Shown here in pieces: positions 1-7,256 of a stretch of DNA of 64,000 nucleotides (positions are counted from its first letter, which is position 1; each line of letters begins with the position of its first letter). Position numbers and translations under genes: made by a program. The DNA is from Accumulibacter sp964420975 (GTDB taxonomy: Bacteria > Pseudomonadota > Gammaproteobacteria > Burkholderiales > Rhodocyclaceae), in contig CAYQVH010000022.1 of the NCBI GenBank assembly GCA_964420975.1, positions 4,915 to 68,914 on the forward strand, read 5' to 3'. The notes under the pieces were generated by a model that was not told where the DNA came from, made no database searches, and saw only the letters and a program-made list of their open reading frames with translations.

Positions 1-492
1 CAAGAGATAGCCGATGATGCGCTGTCGACCCGAATGCAGCGAATACGATTCGACGTCGCTGATCAGGTGGTGCAGGCGCCGGGAGAGTCCGGCGATCATC
101 CGGCGGCCAAGCCGCGGGTCGGAATCGAGTTCGTCGATAATCGCGGCTTTGGCGATGTGTAACAGCAGTGAGTCGGTCAGGGCTTGCGCGTAGACCAGGT
201 AGGGGCGGTCCATGAACATTACGGCTTCGCCGAAGGTCTGCCCCTGCTGCAGGATGTCGACGACTTTTTCGCCGCCTTGGGCGGAGGTAAACGCCAGTTT
301 TATTTGCCCGTAAACGATCAGGTGGAAACCGGTGGGCAGGTCGCCCTTGTGGAACAGAATATCGCCGCGGGTGGCGAAAACCTCGCGCGTACCACGCGCC
401 AAGCGCTCGATCTCGCTTCGCTCCAACGCATTGAATAGCGGCACGTGCGTGAGGAGGGCCTCGATGTTGACGCTGTGGTGATGTGGATGCAT
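1..492 (-). CDS. Crp/Fnr family transcriptional regulator (partial, C-terminus outside window)
   Basis: The minus strand is open from an ATG at 492 to the window edge (164 codons). The translation reads as a cyclic-nucleotide-binding-like beta-roll: the start is MHPHHHSVNIEALL, then FNALERSEIERLARG, GDILFHKGDLPTGFHLIVYG and GGEKVVDILQQGQTFGEAVMF. The long dimerisation helix follows (LGRRMIAGLSRRLHHLI). The DNA-binding helix-turn-helix would lie beyond base 1 and cannot be seen. No N-terminal Cys cluster of the FNR type is present, so a DNR/CRP-like sensor (heme or NO) is more likely than a 4Fe-4S FNR. Its place near a nos cluster with FNR-type sites makes it a candidate regulator of that cluster, which is inference. 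Confidence 0.85.
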   Translation of the reverse strand, partial: MHPHHHSVNIEALLTHVPLFNALERSEIERLARGTREVFATRGDILFHKGDLPTGFHLIVYGQIKLAFTSAQGGEKVVDILQQGQTFGEAVMFMDRPYLVYAQALTDSLLLHIAKAAIIDELDSDPRLGRRMIAGLSRRLHHLISDVESYSLHSGRQRIIGYLL

Positions 493-689
493 GGGTTCCC
501 GCAAAGTCTCCGATCGTGCTTGTCGCGAAAGTCCCGAATCTTCGCATTTGTGTTTCCCCGGAGCAAGCCACTGGCCGGTCGACAGTCCCAGTCGCGGCGC
601 CGGTTCTTTCGATATGCGATTGACATTACAGTGAGGGTTTCGGCTCGTGCATCGGTCGCCGACGCATTGAGCACAGCCTGGTTCAGGAA

Positions 690-1009
690 GCGCTCGGGAA
701 ATGGGCACGACCTGCTCGATGAGTCGGCAGGGCAACTGCTGGGAAAACCAGTGAAGCGTCTTTTCGCGAGCCGTCAGGCGAGAGGGTGAAGCCCGGCACT
801 ACGCCCGGACCGAGAGTTGGTGCAACCGCTTCAAGAATGAACAGATTCATGACAAGCGCTACGTCACTCAAGTCTTCATGAAGGTTGTGAGCGTCGAGTA
901 CCTCGAGGTCGTCGACAGCCGGAAACGGCTGCATTCGACCATCGGCTACCGTTGCCCTTCAATTCCTGGAGCATCGGATCAGTCAGCAGCAGAAATACGG
1001 GAAGCATGA
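690..1009 (+). pseudogene. IS3-family transposase OrfB, C-terminal remnant with frameshift
   Basis: From about 701 one frame reads CSMSRQGNCWEN, the conserved IS3 OrfB motif before the last catalytic region, and stops early. After a frameshift, 788-1009 reads ESWCNRFKNEQIH and then VEYLEVVDSRKRLHSTIGY, the typical OrfB C-terminus, up to TGA at 1007-1009. The N-terminal two thirds and the DDE core are missing. It is a dead fragment of an insertion sequence on the + strand. The matching 5' part of an IS3 element lies at 2322-2735 on the far side of the ATPase gene. Confidence 0.75.
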
Positions 1010-1070
1010 CACCCGCCCCTTGGCAGACGAATAACCGCGGGAAGCTCAACGACGCGGGTTCGCGCGGCCT

Positions 1071-2222
1071 TCATGTGGCACTCCGGCCCTGCGGGAACCA
1101 CTGCGCCAGGGTTTCGTCTTCGAGCGCATAGGCGCCACGTGCGGAACGCCAGATCAGGTTTTTGTCGCGCAGGCCGTCGAGGGCGGTCTGCACCGTATGG
1201 GCCGCCAGCGTCTCCTGGCCGAGAATCTCGCGATAGGCTTTCAGCGCCTCTTCGGTAAAGGGTGAAAAGTCCTTGCCGCGCTTCACCATCACCTCGATCA
1301 CGGCCAGTTGCAGATCGGAAAGGCCGGTGATTTCGCTCTCCAGGCTGGCCCACAGCCGGTCGCGCAAACCCGCCACCCCCTCCTTGAGCAGTTGCCCAAG
1401 GTTTCGTGCCTCTCCGAGATCGAGCGCAATCTCGCCAATGATCGCCTTGAGCATTTCGGGACGATGTCCCACCCATTGAAAGGCCTCGTACATGTCCTGC
1501 TTGTCGAACTGATTGCTGGCGGCCAGACGGGCGTTCACCCAATCGGTGTAGGCATTGGTGAAATCCTGTCTCAGCAAGGGAAACGGCGTGACCTGCGAGC
1601 CGAAGAACGGCTGATCCTTCTTCCGCACCAGATGCGCCAGCTTTTCGCGGTGGGAACCAGTAAACACCAGGAACAAGCGTGGCCCGGCGGCGCCTTGATT
1701 GAGGCTATCGCGTGCGGCCTTAAGGGCGAACATGGCATTCACCCCGTCCTCGCTGGTCAGCGCATGCTGGGCCTCATCCACGATCAATAGCGCCGGCCGA
1801 CCGGCTTTTTCGACCAAATGCGCCAGTGCGTCCGTCAGTGTGATCCCCCCGACCTGTCCGACCTTGGCGAGGTCAAACGTCAAGGCGCCCATGATGGAAA
1901 GCTTGTCCAGCCCGGCCGACCTGGCCATGCGGGTGACAAGGCCCTGCTGTTCGGCGATGGCGTTCTTGATCGCCTCGGCCAGCAGCAATGCCGGATCGCG
2001 TGCGCGGTCCGACCACAAATCGACATAGATGGATAACCAGTTGCGCCGCCCGACTTCGGGCACCAGATCCTCTCTCAGGAAGGTGCTTTTGCCGGTGCGC
2101 CGGGGAGCGGCGAGAAACAGGCCGGACGAGCTATCGACCAGCCCTTTGCCCTCCAGGCTGTTGCACAGGTCCGCCGCCAAAGCCTGGCGGTGAAACGAAA
2201 ACCGGCTCTGATCGTGCGTCAT
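1071..2222 (-). CDS. Orphan P-loop ATPase (AAA/STAND-like)
   Basis: A 383-residue protein with a Walker A motif (APRRTGKST, residues 39-47), a Walker B motif (ALLIVDEAQ, about 144-152) and a sensor-like FTGSHREK segment near 190. The C-terminal third looks like a winged-helix-like alpha/beta region (SDLQLAVIEVMVKRG) and carries no recognisable nuclease or protease domain. This resembles stand-alone AAA ATPases with an Orc/Cdc6-like layout often found in mobile or defence contexts. It is flanked on both sides by IS3 fragments and lies upstream of a type I restriction system, on the opposite strand. Function is unknown; a regulatory or phage-defence ATPase is possible. Confidence 0.75.
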   Translation of the reverse strand: MTHDQSRFSFHRQALAADLCNSLEGKGLVDSSSGLFLAAPRRTGKSTFLREDLVPEVGRRNWLSIYVDLWSDRARDPALLLAEAIKNAIAEQQGLVTRMARSAGLDKLSIMGALTFDLAKVGQVGGITLTDALAHLVEKAGRPALLIVDEAQHALTSEDGVNAMFALKAARDSLNQGAAGPRLFLVFTGSHREKLAHLVRKKDQPFFGSQVTPFPLLRQDFTNAYTDWVNARLAASNQFDKQDMYEAFQWVGHRPEMLKAIIGEIALDLGEARNLGQLLKEGVAGLRDRLWASLESEITGLSDLQLAVIEVMVKRGKDFSPFTEEALKAYREILGQETLAAHTVQTALDGLRDKNLIWRSARGAYALEDETLAQWFPQGRSAT

Positions 2223-2321
2223 CGTGTCCTTGATGCTGACAATTAGGCTAAATTATTTTCCACGACTAATTTATGTCTTGCAACATAATTAAAGCTAAAA
2301 TGATCAGGTACCGAAGACGCC
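2223..2321. promoter_or_regulatory. AT-rich upstream region of the ATPase gene
   Basis: This stretch is clearly more AT-rich than its surroundings (runs such as aaattattttcc and cataattaaagctaaaat). It lies just upstream of the minus-strand ATPase start and probably holds its promoter. No clear operator could be defined. Confidence 0.35.
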
Positions 2322-2579
2322 ATGAGGAAGGGTATCCGTAAGTTGACCTTGTTCTTGTGGCTAGACATTAAGCCAGGGAATCGGATTGACACGCCGGAGT
2401 TTCGGGCGGCGGCCGTGCAGCAGTTGACCGATGGAGGGCGGAGCATTCTGTCGGTAGCGCGGTCATTGGAAACGTCGGCAAAGACGTTGGCGAATTGGGT
2501 CTTGAGGGCGCGCAAAGGAATGCCGCCGGTCAAGGAGTCGGCCGGGCAGCCGGCCACCTTCGCGAAGGAGTCGATGTGA
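2322..2579 (+). pseudogene. IS3-family OrfA (helix-turn-helix) remnant
   Basis: The 85-residue reading frame contains EFRAAAVQQLTDGGRSILSV and then LETSAKTLANWVLRARKG, the typical helix-turn-helix of IS3 OrfA proteins. The N-terminus looks rebuilt from other sequence (MRKGIRKLTLFLWLDIKPGN), so this is probably a truncated copy, not an intact orfA. It runs straight into an orfB 5' fragment. Confidence 0.65.
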
Positions 2580-2735
2580 AGGTCGCCTGGATGGAAGCGC
2601 CTATCGACTCCTATCCGATCCGGTTGGTGGGTGAGTTGCTGGGGGGGTCTCTTCGAGTGGGTTCTACGCGGCGTGCCCGCGGGTACCGCCGGCTCGCATG
2701 ATCGAGCAAGCGCACCTCGTGACGGAAATTCGTCC
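2577..2735 (+). pseudogene. IS3-family OrfB N-terminal remnant, frameshifted at a G7 run
   Basis: Next to the OrfA remnant the sequence reads KVAWMEAPIDSYPIRLVGELLG, a typical OrfB N-terminus. The correct frame is then lost at a run of seven G residues (2641-2647). Shifting frame there restores VSSSGFYAACPRVPPARMIE, again IS3-like. Similarity ends around 2735, so only the first 50 or so codons remain. It abuts the hsdM operon. Confidence 0.6.
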
Positions 2736-2795
2736 ACACCTACCTGGAACGGCTGAATCGCGAGGGCGAGCCATGACGAATCTGGACGACCAGCG

Positions 2796-5318
2796 ATGCC
2801 CCTGACCTTGCCCCAGCTCGAGCGCCACCTGTTCAAAGCCGCCGACATCCTGCGCGGCAAGATGGACGCCTCCGAGTTCAAGGAATACATCTTCGGGATG
2901 CTGTTCCTGAAGCGCTGCTCCGACGTCTTCGATCAGCGGCGTGAGGAAGTCATCCGCCTGGAAATGGAAGGCGGGAGGACTTCAGGCCAGGCGCGCTTGT
3001 CCGCCGAGAACCCGCGCTGGTACAAGAAGGAAGGCTCGTTCTGGGTGCCGCCGCAGTCGCGCTACGAGACATTGGTCTGCGACGCCCACCAGAACGTCGG
3101 CGACTGGCTGAACAAGGCGCTCACCGGCATCGAGACGGCCAACACGAGCCTCTACGACGTGCTGGAGCACATCGACTTCACGCGCAAGGTCGGCCAGAGC
3201 AAGATCCCCGACCTCAAGCTGCGCCAGCTGATCACGCACTTCGGCAACTACCGCCTGCGCAACGAGGACTTCGAGTTCCCCGACCTGCTCGGCGCCGCCT
3301 ACGAGTACCTGATCGGCGAGTTCGCCGACTCGGCCGGCAAGAAGGGCGGCGAGTTCTACACGCCGCGCTCGGTGGTGCGGATGATGGTCCGGCTGCTCAA
3401 GCCGACGCTGGCGCACGACATCTACGACCCCTGCTGCGGCTCGGGCGGCATGCTGATCGCGGCCAAGGAGTACATCGACGAGCACGGCGAGGACGGTCGC
3501 AAGGCCAACCTCTTCGGCCAGGAGTTCAACGGCACGGTGTGGTCGATCGCCAAGATGAACATGCTGCTGCACGGCATCAGCACCGCCAACCTGCAGAACG
3601 AGGACACGCTGGCCGAGCCGCGGCACGTCGAAGGCGGCGAGCTGATGCACTTCGACCGCGTGCTCACCAACCCACCCTTCTCCATCAATTGGGGCAACAC
3701 CGAGAAGAACGCCGACGGCACGCCCGCCTGGGCGCCCAAGTTCCCGGAGCGCTTCCGCTTCGGCCAGGTGCCGCTCGGCGCCAAGAAGGCCGACCTGATG
3801 TTCCTGCAGCACATGCTGGCCGTCACCCGCGACGGCGGCAGGGTCGCCACGGTGATGCCACACGGCGTGCTGTTCCGCGGCGGTGAAGAGAAGACCATCC
3901 GCTCCGGCATCATCGACGCCGACCTGCTCGAAGCCGTGATCGGCGTCGCGCCCAATCTCTTCTACGGCACCGGCATCCCGGCCTGCATCCTGGTCCTGCG
4001 CCAGCAGGTGCAGAACGGCGCCCACCGCATCAGCGGCAAGCCCGCCGAGCGCCAGGGCCAGGTGCTGTTCATCAACGCCGACCGCGAGTTCTTCGAAGGC
4101 CGGGCGCAGAACCACCTGCTGCCGGAGCACATCGAGAAGATCGTCACCACCTTCGACGATTTCCGCGCCATCCCGGGCTTCTCGGCCATCGTGGACAACG
4201 CCACGCTGAAGGCGAACGACTACAACCTGAACATCCGGCGCTACGCCGACAACGCCCCACCGCCCGAGCCGCACGACGTGCGCGCCCATCTGGTGGGCGG
4301 CGTGCCCAAGGCCGAAGTGGCCGACAAGGCGGCGCTGTTCAAGGCCCACGGCCTGAACCCGCTCGACCTGCTCGTCGAGCGCCCGAATGACCCAAATCGG
4401 AAGTACCTGGACTTCAGGCCGGAACTGACGAAGCGCCAGGACCTCAAGCCCGCGATCGAAGGCAACGCCGGCCTGGTCGCCAAGGAGGCCGCCATCCGTG
4501 CGGCCTTCGAATCGTGGTGGCTGGCGCACAGCGCGCGCATCACGGCGCTGGCCGGGCAAATGCAAGACGACAACGATGGCGCCGCCAACCTCGTCGCCCT
4601 GCGCAACGACCTGCTGGCCAGCTTCAGCACCTCGCTGGAAGCCATCGGCCTGCTCGACCCCTTCCAGGTGCGCGGCATCGTGGCCGGCTTCTGGTACCAG
4701 ACGAAGTACGACTTCCTGACCCTGATGGCGCGCGGCGCCAAGGGCGTGGCCGACGCCTGGCGCACCAGCATCGTCACCGCGCTGGAAGACAAGGCCAGCA
4801 AAGAGAGCCCGCTCGAGCACAAGCTCGTCAAGTTCCTGATGAGCGACTTCGTCGAAGCCATCCACGAACTGGAGGCGAAGAAGGCCGAGCTGGACAGCCA
4901 GATCAAGGCCGCTAGCCCCAAGGATGCCGAAGCCGAAGAAGGCGAAATCGCCGAGGCCGCGAACGAGGACGCCGACGACGAGAACCCGGTGGACGAAGCC
5001 CAGCTCAAGGCCTGGAAGAAGGAACTCGCCGCGGTCAGGAAGCAGCTCAAGGCCAAGAAGGAGAGCTTCGCCGCGCACATCAACGCCGCCGTCGATGGTC
5101 TGACACCACAGGAGGCCGCCGACCTGCTGCTGACCATCCTGCACAACGACATGCGCGCCATCGTCGAGCGCTACATCGCGGCACAGCGCAAGGCCATCGT
5201 CGCCGCGTTCGAGAACTGGTGGGACAAGTACCGCGTGACGCTGACCGAGATCGAGGGTAAGCGCGATTCGGCGGCGAAGGCGTTGCAGGGGTTCTTGAAG
5301 GGGCTCCGGTATGTCTGA
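2796..5318 (+). CDS. hsdM: Type I restriction-modification system, DNA methyltransferase subunit HsdM
   Basis: An 840-residue N6-adenine methyltransferase subunit. Residues 1-160 form the helical HsdM N-terminal domain (LERHLFKAADILRGKMDASE), followed by the SAM-binding motif DPCCGSGGM (about 211-219) and the catalytic NPPF motif (292-295). The GGEFYTPRSVVRMM segment is a family hallmark. The protein is about 300 residues longer than classical HsdM; the extra C-terminal part is charged and coiled-coil-like, with an acidic stretch near residues 710-730 followed by Lys/Glu-rich helices. An upstream ATG at 2773 is in another frame and stops at once, so 2796 is the start. It overlaps hsdS by 8 bases. 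Confidence 0.95.
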   Translation: MPLTLPQLERHLFKAADILRGKMDASEFKEYIFGMLFLKRCSDVFDQRREEVIRLEMEGGRTSGQARLSAENPRWYKKEGSFWVPPQSRYETLVCDAHQNVGDWLNKALTGIETANTSLYDVLEHIDFTRKVGQSKIPDLKLRQLITHFGNYRLRNEDFEFPDLLGAAYEYLIGEFADSAGKKGGEFYTPRSVVRMMVRLLKPTLAHDIYDPCCGSGGMLIAAKEYIDEHGEDGRKANLFGQEFNGTVWSIAKMNMLLHGISTANLQNEDTLAEPRHVEGGELMHFDRVLTNPPFSINWGNTEKNADGTPAWAPKFPERFRFGQVPLGAKKADLMFLQHMLAVTRDGGRVATVMPHGVLFRGGEEKTIRSGIIDADLLEAVIGVAPNLFYGTGIPACILVLRQQVQNGAHRISGKPAERQGQVLFINADREFFEGRAQNHLLPEHIEKIVTTFDDFRAIPGFSAIVDNATLKANDYNLNIRRYADNAPPPEPHDVRAHLVGGVPKAEVADKAALFKAHGLNPLDLLVERPNDPNRKYLDFRPELTKRQDLKPAIEGNAGLVAKEAAIRAAFESWWLAHSARITALAGQMQDDNDGAANLVALRNDLLASFSTSLEAIGLLDPFQVRGIVAGFWYQTKYDFLTLMARGAKGVADAWRTSIVTALEDKASKESPLEHKLVKFLMSDFVEAIHELEAKKAELDSQIKAASPKDAEAEEGEIAEAANEDADDENPVDEAQLKAWKKELAAVRKQLKAKKESFAAHINAAVDGLTPQEAADLLLTILHNDMRAIVERYIAAQRKAIVAAFENWWDKYRVTLTEIEGKRDSAAKALQGFLKGLRYV

Positions 5319-6579
5319 CTGGACTGAAGTACACATCTCGGAGCTCGCCACCATTGATATCGGCGGCACGCCATCGCGAGCCATTCCTGCATTCTGGGCA
5401 GAGAAGCCAGATGGCTACCCTTGGATTTCAATAGCCGACCTGAAGGGCAAGTACGTATCGGATACCAAGGAGCACATCACCGCTCTCGGCGTGAGATCCA
5501 GCAATGTGAAGCTAATTCCCGAGCGGACTGCGGTAATGAGCTTCAAGTTGACGGTTGGTCGCACTGCGATTGCAGCCGCGGATATGTACTGCAACGAAGC
5601 AATCGCGATCTTTCAGCCAAAGGATGGGCGGCTAGATGCTGGATGGCTCTACCACGCACTACCGCGGGCAGCTGGCAGTGTCGTAACTGATACAGCGGTA
5701 AAGGGAGCGACCCTCAACAAGGCCAAGATAGCAGAAATGTTGTTGAAGCTCCCGCTTCCTGCCGAGCAATCCATCATCGCCCGAGTCCTCGACACCCTCG
5801 ACACCGCCATCCACGAAACCGAGGCGATCATCGCCAAGCTCAAGGCCGTCAAGCAGGGCCTGCTGCACGACCTGCTGACGCGTGGCATCGACGCCAACGG
5901 CGAACTGCGTCCGCCCCAGGCCGAGGCGCCGCATCTCTACAAGGAGTCGCCGCTGGGGTGGATTCCGAAGGAGTGGGATTTCGTCCGGCTTGACGATGTT
6001 GCGCTACGAGGCAGCGGACACACCCCGCGTAAGAGCGTACCCTCTTACTGGAATGGGGGCATCAAATGGGTTTCGTTGGCTGACTCGCATCGTCTTGACA
6101 ACATTTTCATTGCCGGAACTGACAAGGAGATTAGCGCGCTCGGGATCGCCAATTCCTCAGCCGTCCTGCACCCTACTGGCACGGTGATTTTCTCTCGTGA
6201 TGCTGGTGTAGGTAAGAGTGCGGTGCTCGCTTGTGAAATGGCTGTCAGTCAGCACTTCATGGCGTGGCGATGCGGGGAAAGGTTAAATCACTTGTTCCTA
6301 TATTTCTATTTGCAGCGCGAGAAGCCAAAATTCGAGGCTATTGCACTTGGCAGCACGATCAAGACGATTGGACTCCCTTTCTTCAAGAGTTATGAGGTCG
6401 CTATTCCGCCGCGGGCCGAGCAGGAACAAGCTGTAGCTTCTCTGATGGTAGCCGAGGCTTGCTTAGCCGAGCATCTCGCCGGATCGGCGAAGCTTAAGGA
6501 GTTCAAGTCCGGCCTCATGGACGACCTCCTCACCGGCCGCGTCCGCGTCACGCCGCTGCTGGAGGATGCCGCGCCATGA
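5311..6579 (+). CDS. hsdS: Type I restriction-modification system, specificity subunit HsdS
   Basis: A 422-residue protein with the two-repeat HsdS layout. The first target recognition domain starts at ISELATIDIGGTPSR and ends in a conserved helix (LDTLDTAIHETEAIIAKLKA). The second starts at LGWIPKEWDFVRLDDVALRG, with SGHTPRKSVPSYW mirroring the first, and ends with LKEFKSGLMDDLLTGRVRV. HsdS sets the DNA sequence recognised by the HsdM/HsdR complex. The recognition domains are less GC-rich than the conserved helices and neighbouring hsdM, as is common in exchangeable specificity domains. It overlaps hsdM at its start and the next gene at its end (ATGA). Confidence 0.93.
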   Translation: MSDWTEVHISELATIDIGGTPSRAIPAFWAEKPDGYPWISIADLKGKYVSDTKEHITALGVRSSNVKLIPERTAVMSFKLTVGRTAIAAADMYCNEAIAIFQPKDGRLDAGWLYHALPRAAGSVVTDTAVKGATLNKAKIAEMLLKLPLPAEQSIIARVLDTLDTAIHETEAIIAKLKAVKQGLLHDLLTRGIDANGELRPPQAEAPHLYKESPLGWIPKEWDFVRLDDVALRGSGHTPRKSVPSYWNGGIKWVSLADSHRLDNIFIAGTDKEISALGIANSSAVLHPTGTVIFSRDAGVGKSAVLACEMAVSQHFMAWRCGERLNHLFLYFYLQREKPKFEAIALGSTIKTIGLPFFKSYEVAIPPRAEQEQAVASLMVAEACLAEHLAGSAKLKEFKSGLMDDLLTGRVRVTPLLEDAAP

Positions 6580-6881
6580 TCCCGGAAGCCTGGATCAAAT
6601 CATGTGCGGCAAGCAACCGCTACCGCTATTCCCGCCACGCCGACCGCGAGCGGCAGAACGACGGTCTCACGCTTGCCGAGATCGAACAGGCGCTGGTTTC
6701 CGGCCGGATCATCGAGCAGTATCCCGATACGGGCCGCGGTGAAAGCTGCCTGCTGGCCGGTTTCACCGATGCCGGCAAACCCATCCATGCGGTTTGTGCG
6801 GCGATGGATGACTGGCTGGTCATCGTGACGATCTACCTCCCCACGCCCCCGAAGTTCAAGAATCCCTATGAGCGAGGCTAG
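6576..6881 (+). CDS. DUF4258 domain protein (toxin-like partner of the adjacent zinc-finger protein)
   Basis: A 101-residue protein with the DUF4258 pattern: YRYSRHADRERQ, then LTLAEIEQALVSGRIIEQYP and LVIVTIYLP. DUF4258 proteins resemble small RNase-like toxins of the RelE/MqsR type and are often paired with YgiT-type zinc-finger proteins, as here. Translation is coupled to hsdS by an ATGA overlap, and the partner starts within a few bases of its end. Toxicity is inferred from this gene pairing and not shown by the sequence. Confidence 0.8.
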   Translation: MIPEAWIKSCAASNRYRYSRHADRERQNDGLTLAEIEQALVSGRIIEQYPDTGRGESCLLAGFTDAGKPIHAVCAAMDDWLVIVTIYLPTPPKFKNPYERG

Positions 6882-6885
6882 AGCC

Positions 6886-7143
6886 ATGAGCCAACATTGC
6901 GCCTTCTGCGGCCACAAGCACCTGACCGCCAGGACCACCCGTTACATCCACCAGCAGGCCGACGAGCTGCTCATCGTCAACGAAGTTCCCTGCCTGGAAT
7001 GCGACTACTGCGGCGAGCAGTACTTCGATGTTTCCGTCTTGAAGCGGATCGAGGCCGAGCACCGGGCAATCGTGCTGCAAGGCAAGCAGCCGCAAGCCAT
7101 CAAGCGGGTGGCGGTGGAGTCCTTTGCCTCGCTGAGCCGTTGA
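6886..7143 (+). CDS. YgiT-type zinc-finger protein (MqsA-like antitoxin N-domain)
   Basis: An 85-residue protein with two CxxC pairs (CAFCGHKH near the start and CLECDYCGEQYFD about 30 residues later), the zinc-binding pattern of YgiT/MqsA N-terminal domains. The C-terminal HTH of full MqsA is absent; only a short helix remains (VLKRIEAEHRAIVLQGKQ). The ATG at 6886 is chosen because it begins right before the zinc domain; an ATG at 6868 would add six residues and overlap the preceding gene by 14 bases. It is likely the antitoxin or partner of the DUF4258 protein. Confidence 0.8.
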   Translation: MSQHCAFCGHKHLTARTTRYIHQQADELLIVNEVPCLECDYCGEQYFDVSVLKRIEAEHRAIVLQGKQPQAIKRVAVESFASLSR

Positions 7144-7256
7144 CCGACCCGCGCCATTTTTGCAGGAGATGCTTGCACAAGTCGTCCAACCGTCTGTTGG
7201 ACATATCGGAGTCCAAGGAGACGAATGAAATTGCGCCATGTCGGGAAGGACGATTG

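Noticed and set aside
2982..5384. Very long open frame on the minus strand opposite hsdM
   Set aside because: It mirrors the codon structure of hsdM, which has clear methyltransferase motifs; the minus translation is low-complexity Val/Gly/Leu-rich.
6897..7256. Upstream extension of the hsdR frame
   Set aside because: It only reads the zinc-finger gene out of frame; the start at 7257 has a good ribosome-binding site and the usual N-terminus.
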